This document shows positions 30,531-39,314 of a stretch of DNA of 64,000 nucleotides, piece by piece. This DNA is from Pasteurellaceae bacterium Macca (GTDB lineage: Bacteria; Pseudomonadota; Gammaproteobacteria; Enterobacterales; Pasteurellaceae). Every line of letters starts with the position of its first letter. The stretch's first letter is position 1. Location: contig LVZB01000030.1 in the NCBI GenBank assembly GCA_023101485.1, positions 217,013 through 281,012 on the forward strand, in the 5' to 3' direction. The notes under the pieces are model-generated. The model was not told where the DNA came from. It worked only from the letters and a program-made list of their open reading frames with translations, and searched no databases. The position numbers and the translations under genes were made by a program.

Positions 30531-31158
30531 AAATCCCCCCTTGGCTCGCTAAACAAGCGGTCTGATTTTGGGAACATTTTGCACTCGGCAAGCGTTTGAT
30601 AAATAGCGGGGGCTGGCTTGGGTTGAATGCCTGTAATTTGCTTTTGGCTTCGGTGAAATTGCGGGCGTAAAAAGTAATATTAAGGCGTTTTTCGCCTTGC
30701 TGGGTGAGATAGGTGTAAAGCATTTTGCGTAACTCCACTGGATAATTTTCGAGAGTTACCGCTAAATTTTCGACGATTTGGGCGGTAACGTGTAACGGGG
30801 TCGAAAACTGCAACCAGTGGAACGCAGCAAAGGGCGAACCTTTCCCGTTACACGCTACCATTGAGAGAAGTTTAACCAATCCAATATTGGATGGGTTAGT
30901 TTCTTTGGGTGTGCGTGTGCTACGAATAAAAAAACACGCTGGGGGCGTGCTATTCGCCGTTGATAAATCATTCGAGTTTCGAGGCTCGGCAATCGATTTT
31001 GCGACTGCGGTGCAAAATTTAGGGAAAATCCGACCGCTTGTCAAGGCGTTGATGTTCAGCAAGTTTGCCGAAATGTGTAGGATATTCGCTAATAGGTGGC
31101 GATTTGTTGGTAAGTTGTGGCTATTTTCGGTAAAATAGTGCAGTAAAAATTTTTTCAT
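30523..31158 (-). CDS. Icd-like / Ash-type regulatory protein
   Basis: 211 residues. The segment RIFPKFCTAVAKSIAEPRNSND, followed by TPPACFFIRSTRTPKETNPSNIGLVKLL and AAFHWLQFS, is characteristic of proteins annotated as host cell division inhibitor Icd-like in P1/P4-related elements. The true function in satellites is uncertain. The frame overlaps the next gene. An uptake signal is at about 30551 and another at 31030, so part of the gene carries host-type signals. Confidence 0.65.
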   Translation of the reverse strand: MKKFLLHYFTENSHNLPTNRHLLANILHISANLLNINALTSGRIFPKFCTAVAKSIAEPRNSNDLSTANSTPPACFFIRSTRTPKETNPSNIGLVKLLSMVACNGKGSPFAAFHWLQFSTPLHVTAQIVENLAVTLENYPVELRKMLYTYLTQQGEKRLNITFYARNFTEAKSKLQAFNPSQPPLFIKRLPSAKCSQNQTACLASQGGIYA

Positions 31159-31212
31159 CTTTTTGATTCCTTCGCCCTTTCGTATTGTTGAAAGGGCTTT
31201 TTGTTGGGGGCA

Positions 31213-31230
31213 CTCCCGAAAAATCGGGAG
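31213..31230. repeat. Hairpin CTCCCGA-loop-TCGGGAG (copy 1)
   Basis: Perfect 7-bp stem with loop AAAA, just past the rha-like stop codon, in the leader of the Icd-like gene. A 10-bp version (36381-36404) lies between HNH and TerS in the opposite orientation. Confidence 0.5.
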
Positions 31231-31242
31231 AGGTTTGCAGGG

Positions 31243-31911
31243 TTAAGCCTGTTGGCGTAAAACATAAAGGGCGGATTGCTCTAATTTGATTTTGCGTTCG
31301 GAGTAAGGCATTCCTAGCTTAATCATTACGGCGTTTTCTGTGGTTAATTCATCAAGCAATTTCAATGTGTTTTCACTTAAATGCTGGCGAATATCGTCAT
31401 CATCGGGGTAACCGTTTTCTGATAGCCATTGCTTGCCCGTTTGCCCTAGTGCTACTCGATAAATTAAATTGTTCTCTTGGCTGTAAGCGTATTTATTGAG
31501 CTTGCCCGTCTGGTCTTGGCGGTATTTAATCGCATCATTTAAACGGCGTTGGTCATGTTTAATCTGCTCCCGTGCATCAATCCAATCTCTCATTTTGTTA
31601 AATTGTTTAATGTACGCTTCTTTAAATTCCGCCGCCTTTTTGCCTCGAAAGCCCATTACGAGAAAGGTAAAGCCGTCTTGAGTCATTCTGACCATTGGCT
31701 GGCGTTTGTTCTGTTCATTGAGGTAATAGGACTGCTGAAAATTCAGCCGTCTAAATTCAGTTGAGCAATCTAAATTTTCAATCGCTTGTAAAATGTTCTT
31801 ATGCTGTTTGCCGAATACCTCCGCCACTTTTCGGCTATCAGTCATTGCCGTTAATTCTTGGCGAAATAGGTGAGCAATAACAGCTTGATGTTCAATCATT
31901 GAGTTAATCAT
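31243..31911 (-). CDS. Rha-family phage regulatory protein
   Basis: 222 residues from the ATG at 31911, which has a GGGGTAA ribosome binding site. The Rha domain is clear: DSRKVAEVFGKQHKNILQAIENL, MTQDGFTFLVMGFRGKKAAEFKEAYIKQFN. The C-terminal part is a second, phage-type domain. Rha was first seen in phi80, where it affects growth in IHF-deficient hosts. It overlaps alpA by 8 bp. Confidence 0.85.
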   Translation of the reverse strand: MINSMIEHQAVIAHLFRQELTAMTDSRKVAEVFGKQHKNILQAIENLDCSTEFRRLNFQQSYYLNEQNKRQPMVRMTQDGFTFLVMGFRGKKAAEFKEAYIKQFNKMRDWIDAREQIKHDQRRLNDAIKYRQDQTGKLNKYAYSQENNLIYRVALGQTGKQWLSENGYPDDDDIRQHLSENTLKLLDELTTENAVMIKLGMPYSERKIKLEQSALYVLRQQA

Positions 31912-32140
31912 TGTTACCCCCTGATCCATTTCGCTCCGCTTCTTTACCCATCATCCATTGGCGAATTTCAGATAGATTCCAACGAATATGATTGCGAGAA
32001 AGGCGAATCGGCTGTGGGAAGGTTTTATCCTCTTGCATCATCGTGTAAAGTTTGGTGCGTTTAATGCCAATCATCGTCATCACATCTTGGGTCGCACCCC
32101 ATACGGCTTCTGCACCGCTTGGCTTATTGATTGCAGTCAT
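31904..32140 (-). CDS. alpA: AlpA-family transcriptional regulator
   Basis: 78 residues from the ATG at 32140, preceded by GGAGGGTAAAG. Winged-helix MerR-like fold typical of AlpA: VMTMIGIKRTKLYTMMQED, then TFPQPIRLSRNHIRWNLSEIRQWM. AlpA turns on integrase or replication genes in P4-like satellites and Gram-negative PICIs. It is placed upstream of the rha-icd-primase block that it would control. Confidence 0.88.
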   Translation of the reverse strand: MTAINKPSGAEAVWGATQDVMTMIGIKRTKLYTMMQEDKTFPQPIRLSRNHIRWNLSEIRQWMMGKEAERNGSGGNND

Positions 32141-32573
32141 CTTTACCCTCCTGTTGCACGGCATTGACTTCTCTGACTACGCCTTTAAATTGCCCAATCA
32201 GAAAATCAATGGCGTGATTTAAAGCTGGGTTCTGTTCGCTTTTACCTTGCTTTAACGCCTCAGCTAAGGCTTGGCATTCTGCGGCTAACTGTTTTTTTAG
32301 GTGGAAATGCGCTGGGTTATGTTCAAAGCAATTTGCTACGCTATCCCGGACCAACCAAAATTGACGGCGTAATTGTGGAAAATTAGGCAGAATTTCGACC
32401 GCTTGCACAGAAGATTCCGCCGGCTTATGTAACACTGCGGTGAGCTGTTTTTTCTGCGTAGGGCGTGGTTTTTGATTCAACGCTTTACTTGGTGATGCTT
32501 GTTCAGGTTTCGTTTTTGCTTTGTGGTTAGCCTTCCATTCTTGGAGGGCTTGTTTTGGGTTGGTAGGTTTCAT
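32124..32573 (-). CDS. Satellite protein of unknown function upstream of alpA
   Basis: 149 residues, basic N-terminal 50 residues (Lys, Gln and Pro rich) and a helical C-terminal half. Overlaps the alpA start by 17 bp, so it probably heads that operon. An uptake signal (about 32396) is inside. No recognised domain. Confidence 0.6.
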   Translation of the reverse strand: MKPTNPKQALQEWKANHKAKTKPEQASPSKALNQKPRPTQKKQLTAVLHKPAESSVQAVEILPNFPQLRRQFWLVRDSVANCFEHNPAHFHLKKQLAAECQALAEALKQGKSEQNPALNHAIDFLIGQFKGVVREVNAVQQEGKDDCNQ

Positions 32574-32680
32574 TTATCGCTCCCGTTCGTTAAGGTTTAA
32601 GGTTTGTTGTAACTTTTCGGGGGGATATTTAAAGGGAATTTTGAAAGGCTGAAAAACGCATAAGCTACTTATAAAAGTAC

Positions 32681-32716
32681 AAAAGCAACTTTTCATAGTG
32701 AATAAGTTGCTTTTGA
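32681..32716 (-). terminator. Hairpin behind the satellite cargo gene
   Basis: 11-bp perfect stem AAAAGCAACTT (32681-32691) / AAGTTGCTTTT (32704-32714). The minus strand carries TTTT at the stem base and further T after it, about 13 nt past the stop of the 189-residue gene. Confidence 0.6.
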
Positions 32717-32728
32717 TCATAGCTTTAA

Positions 32729-33298
32729 CTATTTAGCCGGTTGATGTGGTCTAATCCAGCGGATTATAGTTTGGATGCTTTGTGATAAATCTAATTTATC
32801 TTTAAGTTGGTAAGCCATATTTTCTTGACTGATTGTTGGGTCTTTTCCCCATATATCTTTTGCATATTCTTCCGCTTTCAGTTGTTCGGGCTTTTTTCTT
32901 TTAGGTTTTTTAGCTTTTATACTTCTTTCTATCGTTGGTAATTCATCAGAAATATAAACCATTCTGTTTATCTGTGACCTTATCATCATATTCAAATTGA
33001 TTTCAATTAAAGGGGTTAATAAAAATTCTAGATTTTTTAGTGCATTGATTTCATCTGTAATATCATCATTAGCAATAGCCTTTACATTGAGCATATTTAA
33101 AATTTTCGAATAGATATCAACACTTTGCCTTAGATTGTTTATTGTTTCATCTAAAATCTCAATGATATACTCTTTGTTAATTGGATTCTTATTTTCTTCT
33201 ATTTGTTTTTTCGCAATTTCTATCAATTTATTTTTATCTGAATATGCTTCATCAAATATTTCCGATAATGAACTTAATGTTTTTTTAAATTTATCCAT
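32729..33298 (-). CDS. AT-rich cargo gene of unknown function
   Basis: 189 residues, markedly AT-rich and Lys/Ile/Asn-rich compared with its neighbours. N-terminal two thirds are helical; the C-terminus (KAKKPKRKKPEQLKAEEYAKDIW, then QTIIRWIRPH) resembles a basic linker and small helical DNA-binding-like end. It has a GAAGGGG ribosome binding site and a downstream hairpin. It sits between the packaging and regulatory blocks, a place where PICIs carry accessory genes. Function unknown; phage interference is only a guess. Confidence 0.6.
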   Translation of the reverse strand: MDKFKKTLSSLSEIFDEAYSDKNKLIEIAKKQIEENKNPINKEYIIEILDETINNLRQSVDIYSKILNMLNVKAIANDDITDEINALKNLEFLLTPLIEINLNMMIRSQINRMVYISDELPTIERSIKAKKPKRKKPEQLKAEEYAKDIWGKDPTISQENMAYQLKDKLDLSQSIQTIIRWIRPHQPAK

Positions 33299-33397
33299 AA
33301 TACCCCTTCATATATTATTTTAATTGCCCTTATGGTAGGAATACGCCAGCTAGTAAGGGTCTAGTTTTCGGTGATCAGCCTAGGCGTATTTATTCGG

Positions 33398-33607
33398 TTA
33401 TTTGAATTTGATGTTTATGTTAATATCAAAAAGGTCTTTCGTTTCCCCGTCCTTATTTATCCAACTTACTTTACCTGTGCCTGTGACGCTGATTTCATCA
33501 TCGTCATCAATATCAACATCATTTTCAGGTATATAGCGTAACTTCTCTTGAATAGATGGACGTTTTAACTCTTTCTCAATCCATTTATTCAGTTTTTCAT
33601 TTTCCAT
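33398..33607 (-). CDS. Small acidic protein of unknown function
   Basis: 69 residues from the ATG at 33607, chosen for GGAG at 6 nt spacing; another ATG is at 33619. Acidic centre with a DVDIDDDDE run and an all-beta-looking C-terminal part. No domain known. Downstream (33341-33393) is an inverted repeat AATACGCC...GGCGTATT. Second cargo gene beside the 189-residue one. Confidence 0.5.
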   Translation of the reverse strand: MENEKLNKWIEKELKRPSIQEKLRYIPENDVDIDDDDEISVTGTGKVSWINKDGETKDLFDININIKFK

Positions 33608-33741
33608 AGCTTGCTCCATTTTAAATTAGGCTAGCAGTGCAGAATATAGCGAATGCAATCGCTTTCGGTGGTTGTAATTTGCTGTTCGTAACTTATCATT
33701 TTAGGGCGTTTTAGTCGCTTGTCAAATAAGCGGGAATATCG

Positions 33742-34200
33742 TTATTTTTTCATCTCTGCTTCAAAAGTTTGCGCAACAACTTTCAAGGCTTTTGCCTTTG
33801 CTGCATTAGCACCTTTCTGCATAAAATGTCGTCCTCTCATCTTGCTTGTACCTTGATCAACCATAAACCAATAGAAAGGGTCGGTGCGGTCTCGGGTATT
33901 TTCTCCAACTCTCGCCATTCGCTTCTTACCCGCTCTTTTAATGCGAATAATCGTGATGCCTTTCAACTCATTTTTGCTAACTTTGGTGGTATGACGTAGG
34001 TTATTTTTAACCGTGCCTTTTTGTCTGAAATTCGTGCTTGAACCTAATACTGGAATGTGCGGTTTCATGATTCTTTTGGCTTCTTTTGCGCCTGCATTAA
34101 GTGATGTTCGGATTGCCTTTTTCGCTTTCTTTTCAAGCTCTTTTTGCATTTTTCGCATATTTGCTTCAATCTGTTTTAGTCCTGTAATAGTCGCTGCCAT
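33742..34200 (-). CDS. HK97 gp10-like head-tail joining protein
   Basis: 152 residues. MAATITGLKQIEANMRKMQKEL and the DPFYWFMVDQGTSKM segment with a conserved aromatic WFxxxQGTS are typical of HK97 gp10-like proteins, which sit at the head-tail interface or early tail. In this satellite it comes straight after terL. The prophage encodes its own version (55888-56370), not closely similar by eye. Confidence 0.78.
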   Translation of the reverse strand: MAATITGLKQIEANMRKMQKELEKKAKKAIRTSLNAGAKEAKRIMKPHIPVLGSSTNFRQKGTVKNNLRHTTKVSKNELKGITIIRIKRAGKKRMARVGENTRDRTDPFYWFMVDQGTSKMRGRHFMQKGANAAKAKALKVVAQTFEAEMKK

Positions 34201-34211
34201 TTGCTTTTCTC

Positions 34212-35879
34212 CTATAAATCAATGCCGGTAAATGTGGCAAGTTGTTGTTTGTAGTCATCGCTCATTTCAAAGGCAAGATCGCCATATTCAAGCTGATAAG
34301 TGCCGAGAGCCATTAAAAAAGCGACTGCGGGGTCAATTTTATTGGCTGATTTCTTTTTGTTTGGTTTGATGTTGGCATTGGCATCGCTTTCCATCACCAC
34401 ATTTGACAACGCCCACGATAAAACGGGGTCGCCGTTATGCTCTATCATTTGTCGGTTGATTAGCACTTCCGCAGATTTGGCGACGGGGCTATAACGTTGA
34501 TACGTTTGCGGGAATGGTTCAACCTCTAAGCCGTAGCCTTGTAACTGGGTTCTAAGGTGAGTGGCATTCCAGACGTCAAAGCCAATCATCTTGATCTCAA
34601 AGGTTTCGGCATCCTTGAAAATATCATCTCGGATGCGGTCGTAATCAATACAATCCCCCTTAGTTACGCGTAGCCAGCCCATACGTTCCCAGTTGCGATA
34701 AATGGCTCGGTTTTTGTTGGCCACGTTTTGCAGTTGGTATTCGGGAATGTAATGGCGTGTCAGCAATCGGACTTTATTCCCCTGCGGAAAGGCGTAGCAT
34801 AGGCTGGTAATGTCGTTAGTTGAGGATAAATCAAGCCCCATATAGCACGCTTGCCCTTGTAATTCTTGCTCGTGATATTGACGCTCACACTGTTTCCAGT
34901 TGCCTTCCCCTAGCCACGGGGTCGCACCATTGCACCACACATTAAAGCGTTTGGTGAGCATTTCCACCCATTCAGACGGAATGCCACGGGCTTTGGTTAT
35001 GGTGTTCTCAAAATCTTTGTAAGGAATGGATTTGCCGATATTGGGGTTTGCTTTGATCCAGTTGTTCGGGTCATCCACCTCGTTTTCGTCATCAAGCTCA
35101 TAAATCAGAATGAAGATAGATTCGTTCTTTTCCGTGCCGTCTAGGATTTGGCAGCAGTAATCATAATGCTGTTTGCAGGCTGAAATAGTGTTACTGCCGG
35201 CGGTGGTAATGGCAAAGAGTAGTCCTTCGGGCCGCGCGCCTTGCCCCAATTCTAAGGCGGAATAAACCGAATTATCGGGGTGTAGGTGGTATTCATCGAC
35301 AATAGCAAGGCTTGGGTTTGTGCCTTCAATGGTGGAAGATTTCGCCGCAAGCGGTCGCATTAGGCTGTTTTTTTGCGTGAATAGCATCTTGTGTTGCTGA
35401 ATAGTGAGCCGACTGCGTAGGGGCTTGGATAAGGTCGCCATTTTCTTGGCATCATCAAAGACGATTCGGGCTTGATCACGACTGACGGCAGCAGTGTAAA
35501 TATCTTGCTGACCTTGTTCCATCACCAAAAACCAATTCGCTAAAATCGCCGCAATGGTGCTTTTGGCATTCTTCCTAGCGACTTGCACATAGGCAGAACG
35601 ATATTTCCGCAAGCCATTTTCACAGTATTTAAAGCCTAAAATATTGGCAAAGAGAAAGATTTGCCAGTCGGATAGCTCAATCGGCTTGCTATAAAGATGC
35701 CCTTTTACATGGGGGCAAAGGCGTGAGAATTTGATAAATCGCTCAACGGTTGCCACATCGAACACATAAGCGGGGTTTTCAAGGTCATTATAGTAACGCT
35801 CAACCGCTTGCTTAATGCGCTTACAGGCGTTGATTTCACCACTTCTCACGCTTTCCGCATAGGTGTGCCACGGTTGCAT
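34212..35879 (-). CDS. terL: Terminase large subunit (satellite)
   Basis: 555 residues from the ATG at 35879 (MQPWHTYAESVRSGEI), 1 nt after the terS stop; an upstream extension to 36002 is only the overlap of terS. ATPase motifs: Walker A variant QVARKNAKST, Walker B LAIVDEYH. Nuclease part has GLDLSSTNDIT and late acidic residues in KIDPAVAFLMAL. HK97-type packaging motor. Full length with no break, unlike the prophage copy. Confidence 0.93.
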   Translation of the reverse strand: MQPWHTYAESVRSGEINACKRIKQAVERYYNDLENPAYVFDVATVERFIKFSRLCPHVKGHLYSKPIELSDWQIFLFANILGFKYCENGLRKYRSAYVQVARKNAKSTIAAILANWFLVMEQGQQDIYTAAVSRDQARIVFDDAKKMATLSKPLRSRLTIQQHKMLFTQKNSLMRPLAAKSSTIEGTNPSLAIVDEYHLHPDNSVYSALELGQGARPEGLLFAITTAGSNTISACKQHYDYCCQILDGTEKNESIFILIYELDDENEVDDPNNWIKANPNIGKSIPYKDFENTITKARGIPSEWVEMLTKRFNVWCNGATPWLGEGNWKQCERQYHEQELQGQACYMGLDLSSTNDITSLCYAFPQGNKVRLLTRHYIPEYQLQNVANKNRAIYRNWERMGWLRVTKGDCIDYDRIRDDIFKDAETFEIKMIGFDVWNATHLRTQLQGYGLEVEPFPQTYQRYSPVAKSAEVLINRQMIEHNGDPVLSWALSNVVMESDANANIKPNKKKSANKIDPAVAFLMALGTYQLEYGDLAFEMSDDYKQQLATFTGIDL

Positions 35880-35880
35880 T

Positions 35881-36249
35881 TTAGCCCGCCATAATGTTGT
35901 CGAGTTCGTCTGCTTCCTCCGTATCAATCGGGGTCTTTCTACGGCTAACAGGATCAAAGCCCAGCAAAGACGACATTTTGATGATGATTTTCTCGGCTTC
36001 ACTTTTGGCTGTTAGCGCTGGATTACGCGCTTCTGTGCCTTGGGTGTTGGTAATGCTAAAACCACGCTCTGCAATGTTTTGAACCGCTTGGCGATAAAGG
36101 GAATAATTCACGCAATAAAGCTCTAAGTTGGTGTAGTCTTCGCTGGTAATATCGCCACGCTCGGCTAATACTTTGATTTTGCTTTGCCACTGACTTTTTG
36201 CGATTTCGTCTAAATAATCAGGGGCTTTGGGGAGTTTCTTTTTTGTCAT
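35881..36249 (-). CDS. terS: Terminase small subunit, P27 family (satellite)
   Basis: 122 residues: APDYLDEIAKSQW start, YTNLELYCVNYSLYRQAV helix pair, NPALTAKSEAEKIIIKMSSLLGFDPVSRRK near the end. P27-type TerS recognises the packaging site. Immediately upstream of terL. The 199-bp gap to HNH is the likely place of a cos site. Confidence 0.9.
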   Translation of the reverse strand: MTKKKLPKAPDYLDEIAKSQWQSKIKVLAERGDITSEDYTNLELYCVNYSLYRQAVQNIAERGFSITNTQGTEARNPALTAKSEAEKIIIKMSSLLGFDPVSRRKTPIDTEEADELDNIMAG

Positions 36250-36448
36250 TGGTTTTCTCTTTCGGTTGGTTTCTAACTATATTTTCTAAAAAATTGCCGT
36301 GCGTAAAAATTGAGTTGGGGGGGCGGTTCTTAGCGGTTAGGCTTTTCTTTCCAAAACTCCCCCACCTCTGTTTATTTTTCAATCTCCTGATTTTTCGGGA
36401 GATTAACTCATTGATTTATAAGTGAAATTTAGATTTAGACTTTGAACG
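36250..36448. other. HNH-TerS gap, candidate cos region, with hairpin
   Basis: No gene. It contains a run of seven G at 36317-36323 followed by CGG, a CCCCC run at 36360-36363, and a 10-bp hairpin AATCTCCTGA (36381-36390) / TCGGGAGATT (36395-36404) that resembles the one at 31213-31230. In HK97-like cos elements cos is next to HNH and terS. Confidence 0.4.
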
Positions 36449-36805
36449 TTACTTCTTCGCACCATAACCACGTTTATCAATCTCTCGTGTCTTGTAGCTG
36501 TGACAATCTCGACAAAGGGATTGATGATTGCTCTCAACCCAAAATAGCGGATCGGCTTGTCCATTCTCTACGGGCTTGATATGGTCTATCACTGTTGCGG
36601 GTGTGTAGATACCCTTATCTAAGCACATCACACATAAGGGATGATGGGCTAAATAACCTTGACGGTATTTGCTCCACCTATGGTCATAACCTCGCTTACT
36701 GGCACTGATTCGAGTATCCTTTGGCTTATGCTCATCACATCTGCCAGACTTCACACGGTTTCTGCAACCTGGAAAGGTGCAACGTCTTAATGGGTGATTT
36801 GGCAT
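36449..36805 (-). CDS. HNH endonuclease (satellite)
   Basis: 118 residues. Zinc-ligand cysteines CTFPGC, then CVMCLDKG and VIDHIKP, NHQSLCRDCH form the HNH core. In HK97-like phages HNH next to terS is needed for cos cleavage with the terminase. Start MPNHPLRRC with a GAGATAACC upstream. Confidence 0.9.
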   Translation of the reverse strand: MPNHPLRRCTFPGCRNRVKSGRCDEHKPKDTRISASKRGYDHRWSKYRQGYLAHHPLCVMCLDKGIYTPATVIDHIKPVENGQADPLFWVESNHQSLCRDCHSYKTREIDKRGYGAKK

Positions 36806-36814
36806 TGGTTATCT

Positions 36815-37126
36815 CTAATAAATCGCTAGGTTACGGTAAGGATTCCATAACGCTTTAATCGTCATTGGCACTTCATAAAGCTGAACATCACTCACGCTTT
36901 CACGGTTAGCATAAAGATGACCAATAAACATTAAGCACCCCACTTTAATCCCTTGGGTAAAGCGGACTGTGGTATCGCTATGTTCATCACCCCACACTTT
37001 GCCGATATGATTGCTTGCCGCTTCCAGTGTTGCATCGGCATAGACTTCTAAGAGTTCATCATCTAAATCATGTTCAATGCGTAAGTGGGCTTTGATTTCC
37101 TCTAACGTTATTCTTGGTTTAGCCAT
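36815..37126 (-). CDS. Head-tail connector, HK97 gp6-like (satellite)
   Basis: 103 residues, ITLEEIKAHLRIEHDLDDELL and LYANRESVSD segments typical of gp6-like adaptors, which form a ring below the portal. Overlaps the head-closure gene by 8 bp. Confidence 0.85.
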   Translation of the reverse strand: MAKPRITLEEIKAHLRIEHDLDDELLEVYADATLEAASNHIGKVWGDEHSDTTVRFTQGIKVGCLMFIGHLYANRESVSDVQLYEVPMTIKALWNPYRNLAIY

Positions 37127-37490
37127 TATGTGCTTCTCCTTCTTTACACATCAGTTGCAATTCTTCGTGGCGTTCTTTGCTATCAATGACGGAATAAATA
37201 TCTAAAAACTGATCACCGTATTTCACTCGCATTTTGCGATTAACAGTTAAGCCTGGTTGGTATCGGATGCGAACCCTTGTAATGTTCTCACCCATCTGAA
37301 ATGGACCACTGAAATATTCCCGTCCTTGTAAAGGCTCAATGCTGGCTCGAACAGTCTTTACATCCTCCCACTGAAAACGAGAGAGAGAACCGCTATTAAC
37401 TGTTTTTCCCTTCTCATTTAGCTTTGGCTTAGCAATCTGTTGCAACGTGATCACCTTATCGAATTTCCCAGCCCTAACCATCCTTGCCAT
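37119..37490 (-). CDS. Head closure (head-tail adaptor) protein (satellite)
   Basis: 123 residues; SPP1 gp16-like with KFDKVITLQQ, EDVKTVRASIEPLQGREYFS and YSVIDSKERHEELQLMCKEG. It stops leakage of packaged DNA and takes the tail. Overlaps the portal gene by 17 bp. Confidence 0.87.
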   Translation of the reverse strand: MARMVRAGKFDKVITLQQIAKPKLNEKGKTVNSGSLSRFQWEDVKTVRASIEPLQGREYFSGPFQMGENITRVRIRYQPGLTVNRKMRVKYGDQFLDIYSVIDSKERHEELQLMCKEGEAHNG

Positions 37491-38685
37491 TTTCTGCCCC
37501 TTTCTTCACTTCAACAGTCTGCTTCCAGGCTTGACTAAACTCATCACCGCCGGCATAAGGCAATAATCCCTCACGCTTTCTCGCTTCATTCGGGCTTAAA
37601 ATCCCACATTTGATAGCGGTGTCATAGCTACTGAATCGGTCTTGCTGATTGGTGCGTAATAAGTCGCTTGTATCAAATTCAATCACATAACGCTTACGGC
37701 TTTTGCTGGTGAGATCAATCATCAACGCATCTTTGAGTTGTTGCTCAAAATTGACTAAATGTGGCCGTAATGTTTGCCCTAAAAATGCCCGACTGGCTTC
37801 ACTAAAATTCGCATAGCTGGAATGGGAATAATCTTGCAGGAAGATAGGGCTAATATTGAAAATGCGGGCAATATCTTCAATAGTGAATTTTCGGCTAGCT
37901 AACCACTCGGCATCTTGATTACTCATCCCTAACTGCTTGTAATCCATTCCACCTTCAAGAATTGGTGTCTTACCCGCGTTCTTTGCCCCTTGATAACGCT
38001 CTAAGGCTTGCATCGCTTTTTGCCCTTTGGCTTGGTCGAACCATTCAGGCGACGTTACAATGCCCCCAGCCATTAGCCCGTTTTTCATCACGCTGGCACC
38101 GTGCCGTTGTTGAGCCATTCCAAGCCCCACGGCTTCACGACAGACGGCAATCGGTGATCGCCCCATAAAGCCATCATTTGAAGCGTGGCGTAAATGCAAT
38201 ACTTCATCTTGCAAGTAAGTGTGGAGCTTGCCGTTTAAATCCATGATCTGATAAATATAATCACCGGCATAGGTGCGTTGTGCATTCACGGCATAAGGCG
38301 GGTATGGAATCAGGCTTTCAGCTTGCCCTTGTGCATTCCAACCAATCACCGCATAAGCATTGCCATTAAGCAAAACGTGGCGCATCATCACTTCTTTAAA
38401 TTGATAAGGCGTTTGGTTTCGGTTCGGCATTTCATTGAGTAGATACTCTACGGAATGATTTTCTACCCTTTTACGCCCCTCGGCATTCACCTCAAAGAGA
38501 TAGCACGGCATACTGGCAACTGCTTGGGCAATTACATTGACGGCATTTAATACGGCGGGCAAAGCTTCTGCCGTGTAAGGGCTAACAAATTCCCCCGCGC
38601 CGGTATTGCTTGCACCCATTGCAGCAAAAACATCCTCAATCGTCAGGCTCCGGGTTTCCGCCTTTTTCTTGAATAATCCGAACAT
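37474..38685 (-). CDS. Portal protein, HK97 family (satellite)
   Basis: 403 residues. Conserved phage portal segments: YTAEALPAVLNAVNVIAQAVASMPC, NGNAYAVI, HLRHASNDGFMGRSPI, and FNISPIFLQDYSHSSYAN. Forms the dodecameric ring through which DNA passes. It lies after the protease; the order here is capsid, protease, portal, opposite to HK97. Confidence 0.94.
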   Translation of the reverse strand: MFGLFKKKAETRSLTIEDVFAAMGASNTGAGEFVSPYTAEALPAVLNAVNVIAQAVASMPCYLFEVNAEGRKRVENHSVEYLLNEMPNRNQTPYQFKEVMMRHVLLNGNAYAVIGWNAQGQAESLIPYPPYAVNAQRTYAGDYIYQIMDLNGKLHTYLQDEVLHLRHASNDGFMGRSPIAVCREAVGLGMAQQRHGASVMKNGLMAGGIVTSPEWFDQAKGQKAMQALERYQGAKNAGKTPILEGGMDYKQLGMSNQDAEWLASRKFTIEDIARIFNISPIFLQDYSHSSYANFSEASRAFLGQTLRPHLVNFEQQLKDALMIDLTSKSRKRYVIEFDTSDLLRTNQQDRFSSYDTAIKCGILSPNEARKREGLLPYAGGDEFSQAWKQTVEVKKGAENGKDG

Positions 38686-39258
38686 CTACGCCCCCATTGC
38701 TTGCAACCATTTACGGCGATTGTCATCTTGCCAGTGGGCAAAGTTTTCTCCTTTTGCGACCGCTTGTGAGCGCTTTAATACTTCAAGGCTTGAATCAGGA
38801 TAAGCGGGAATGCTTGTTACCGTGATCTCAATCAACTCCGCTTGCTCAACAGTGCGTAAATTCGGCTCTACGTTAAAATCCCAACTGTTTTTCAACGTGC
38901 GAAAGCCAAAACTCATCCCTTGAATATCCCCACGCTCAACACTCACCAATAAATCACGCCCTAATTGCGTATCCGGTGGCATAAGTTCAAAGCGTAAGCC
39001 AATGGCATCTTCTTCAAGCTTTAATGTGCCACTTGATGTTCGCCCTAGCAGTTTTGTGTGGTCGTGTTCAAATAGCGCTCGCACATCCTGTCCGCTGGCT
39101 AAACTCTGCTGAAACGCATTCGGGGCAAATTGCTCAATATATTCCCCCCATAGCACTTCGCTGTTTCTGTTCCATTGCACCACATAGCCCACTAGCTTTT
39201 TGCTTTCGCTATCGGTTTCTAAGGTGGTGGAACGGATCTCAATATCTTTTTTCATCAT
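38686..39258 (-). CDS. Prohead protease, HK97 family (satellite)
   Basis: 190 residues from ATG 39258 with an AGAGGG ribosome binding site. HK97-type serine protease with the His region ALFEHDHTKLLGRTSSGTL and the Ser region IQGMSFGFR. It cleaves capsid proteins during head maturation. Confidence 0.9.
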   Translation of the reverse strand: MMKKDIEIRSTTLETDSESKKLVGYVVQWNRNSEVLWGEYIEQFAPNAFQQSLASGQDVRALFEHDHTKLLGRTSSGTLKLEEDAIGLRFELMPPDTQLGRDLLVSVERGDIQGMSFGFRTLKNSWDFNVEPNLRTVEQAELIEITVTSIPAYPDSSLEVLKRSQAVAKGENFAHWQDDNRRKWLQAMGA

Positions 39259-39272
39259 CAGCCCTCTTTGGC

Positions 39273-39299
39273 AAAAAAGGGGCAAAATGCCCCCCCTTT
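39273..39299 (-). terminator. Terminator-like hairpin between capsid and protease genes
   Basis: AAAGGGGCA / TGCCCC(CC)TTT with TTTTTT following on the minus strand (toward the protease gene). It could reduce protease expression relative to capsid. Confidence 0.65.
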
Positions 39300-39314
39300 T
39301 ATTCGGTTGAAATA

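Noticed and set aside
30887..31138. 83-residue plus-strand frame opposite the Icd-like gene
   Set aside because: It is the antisense of a conserved coding region, with no ribosome binding site.
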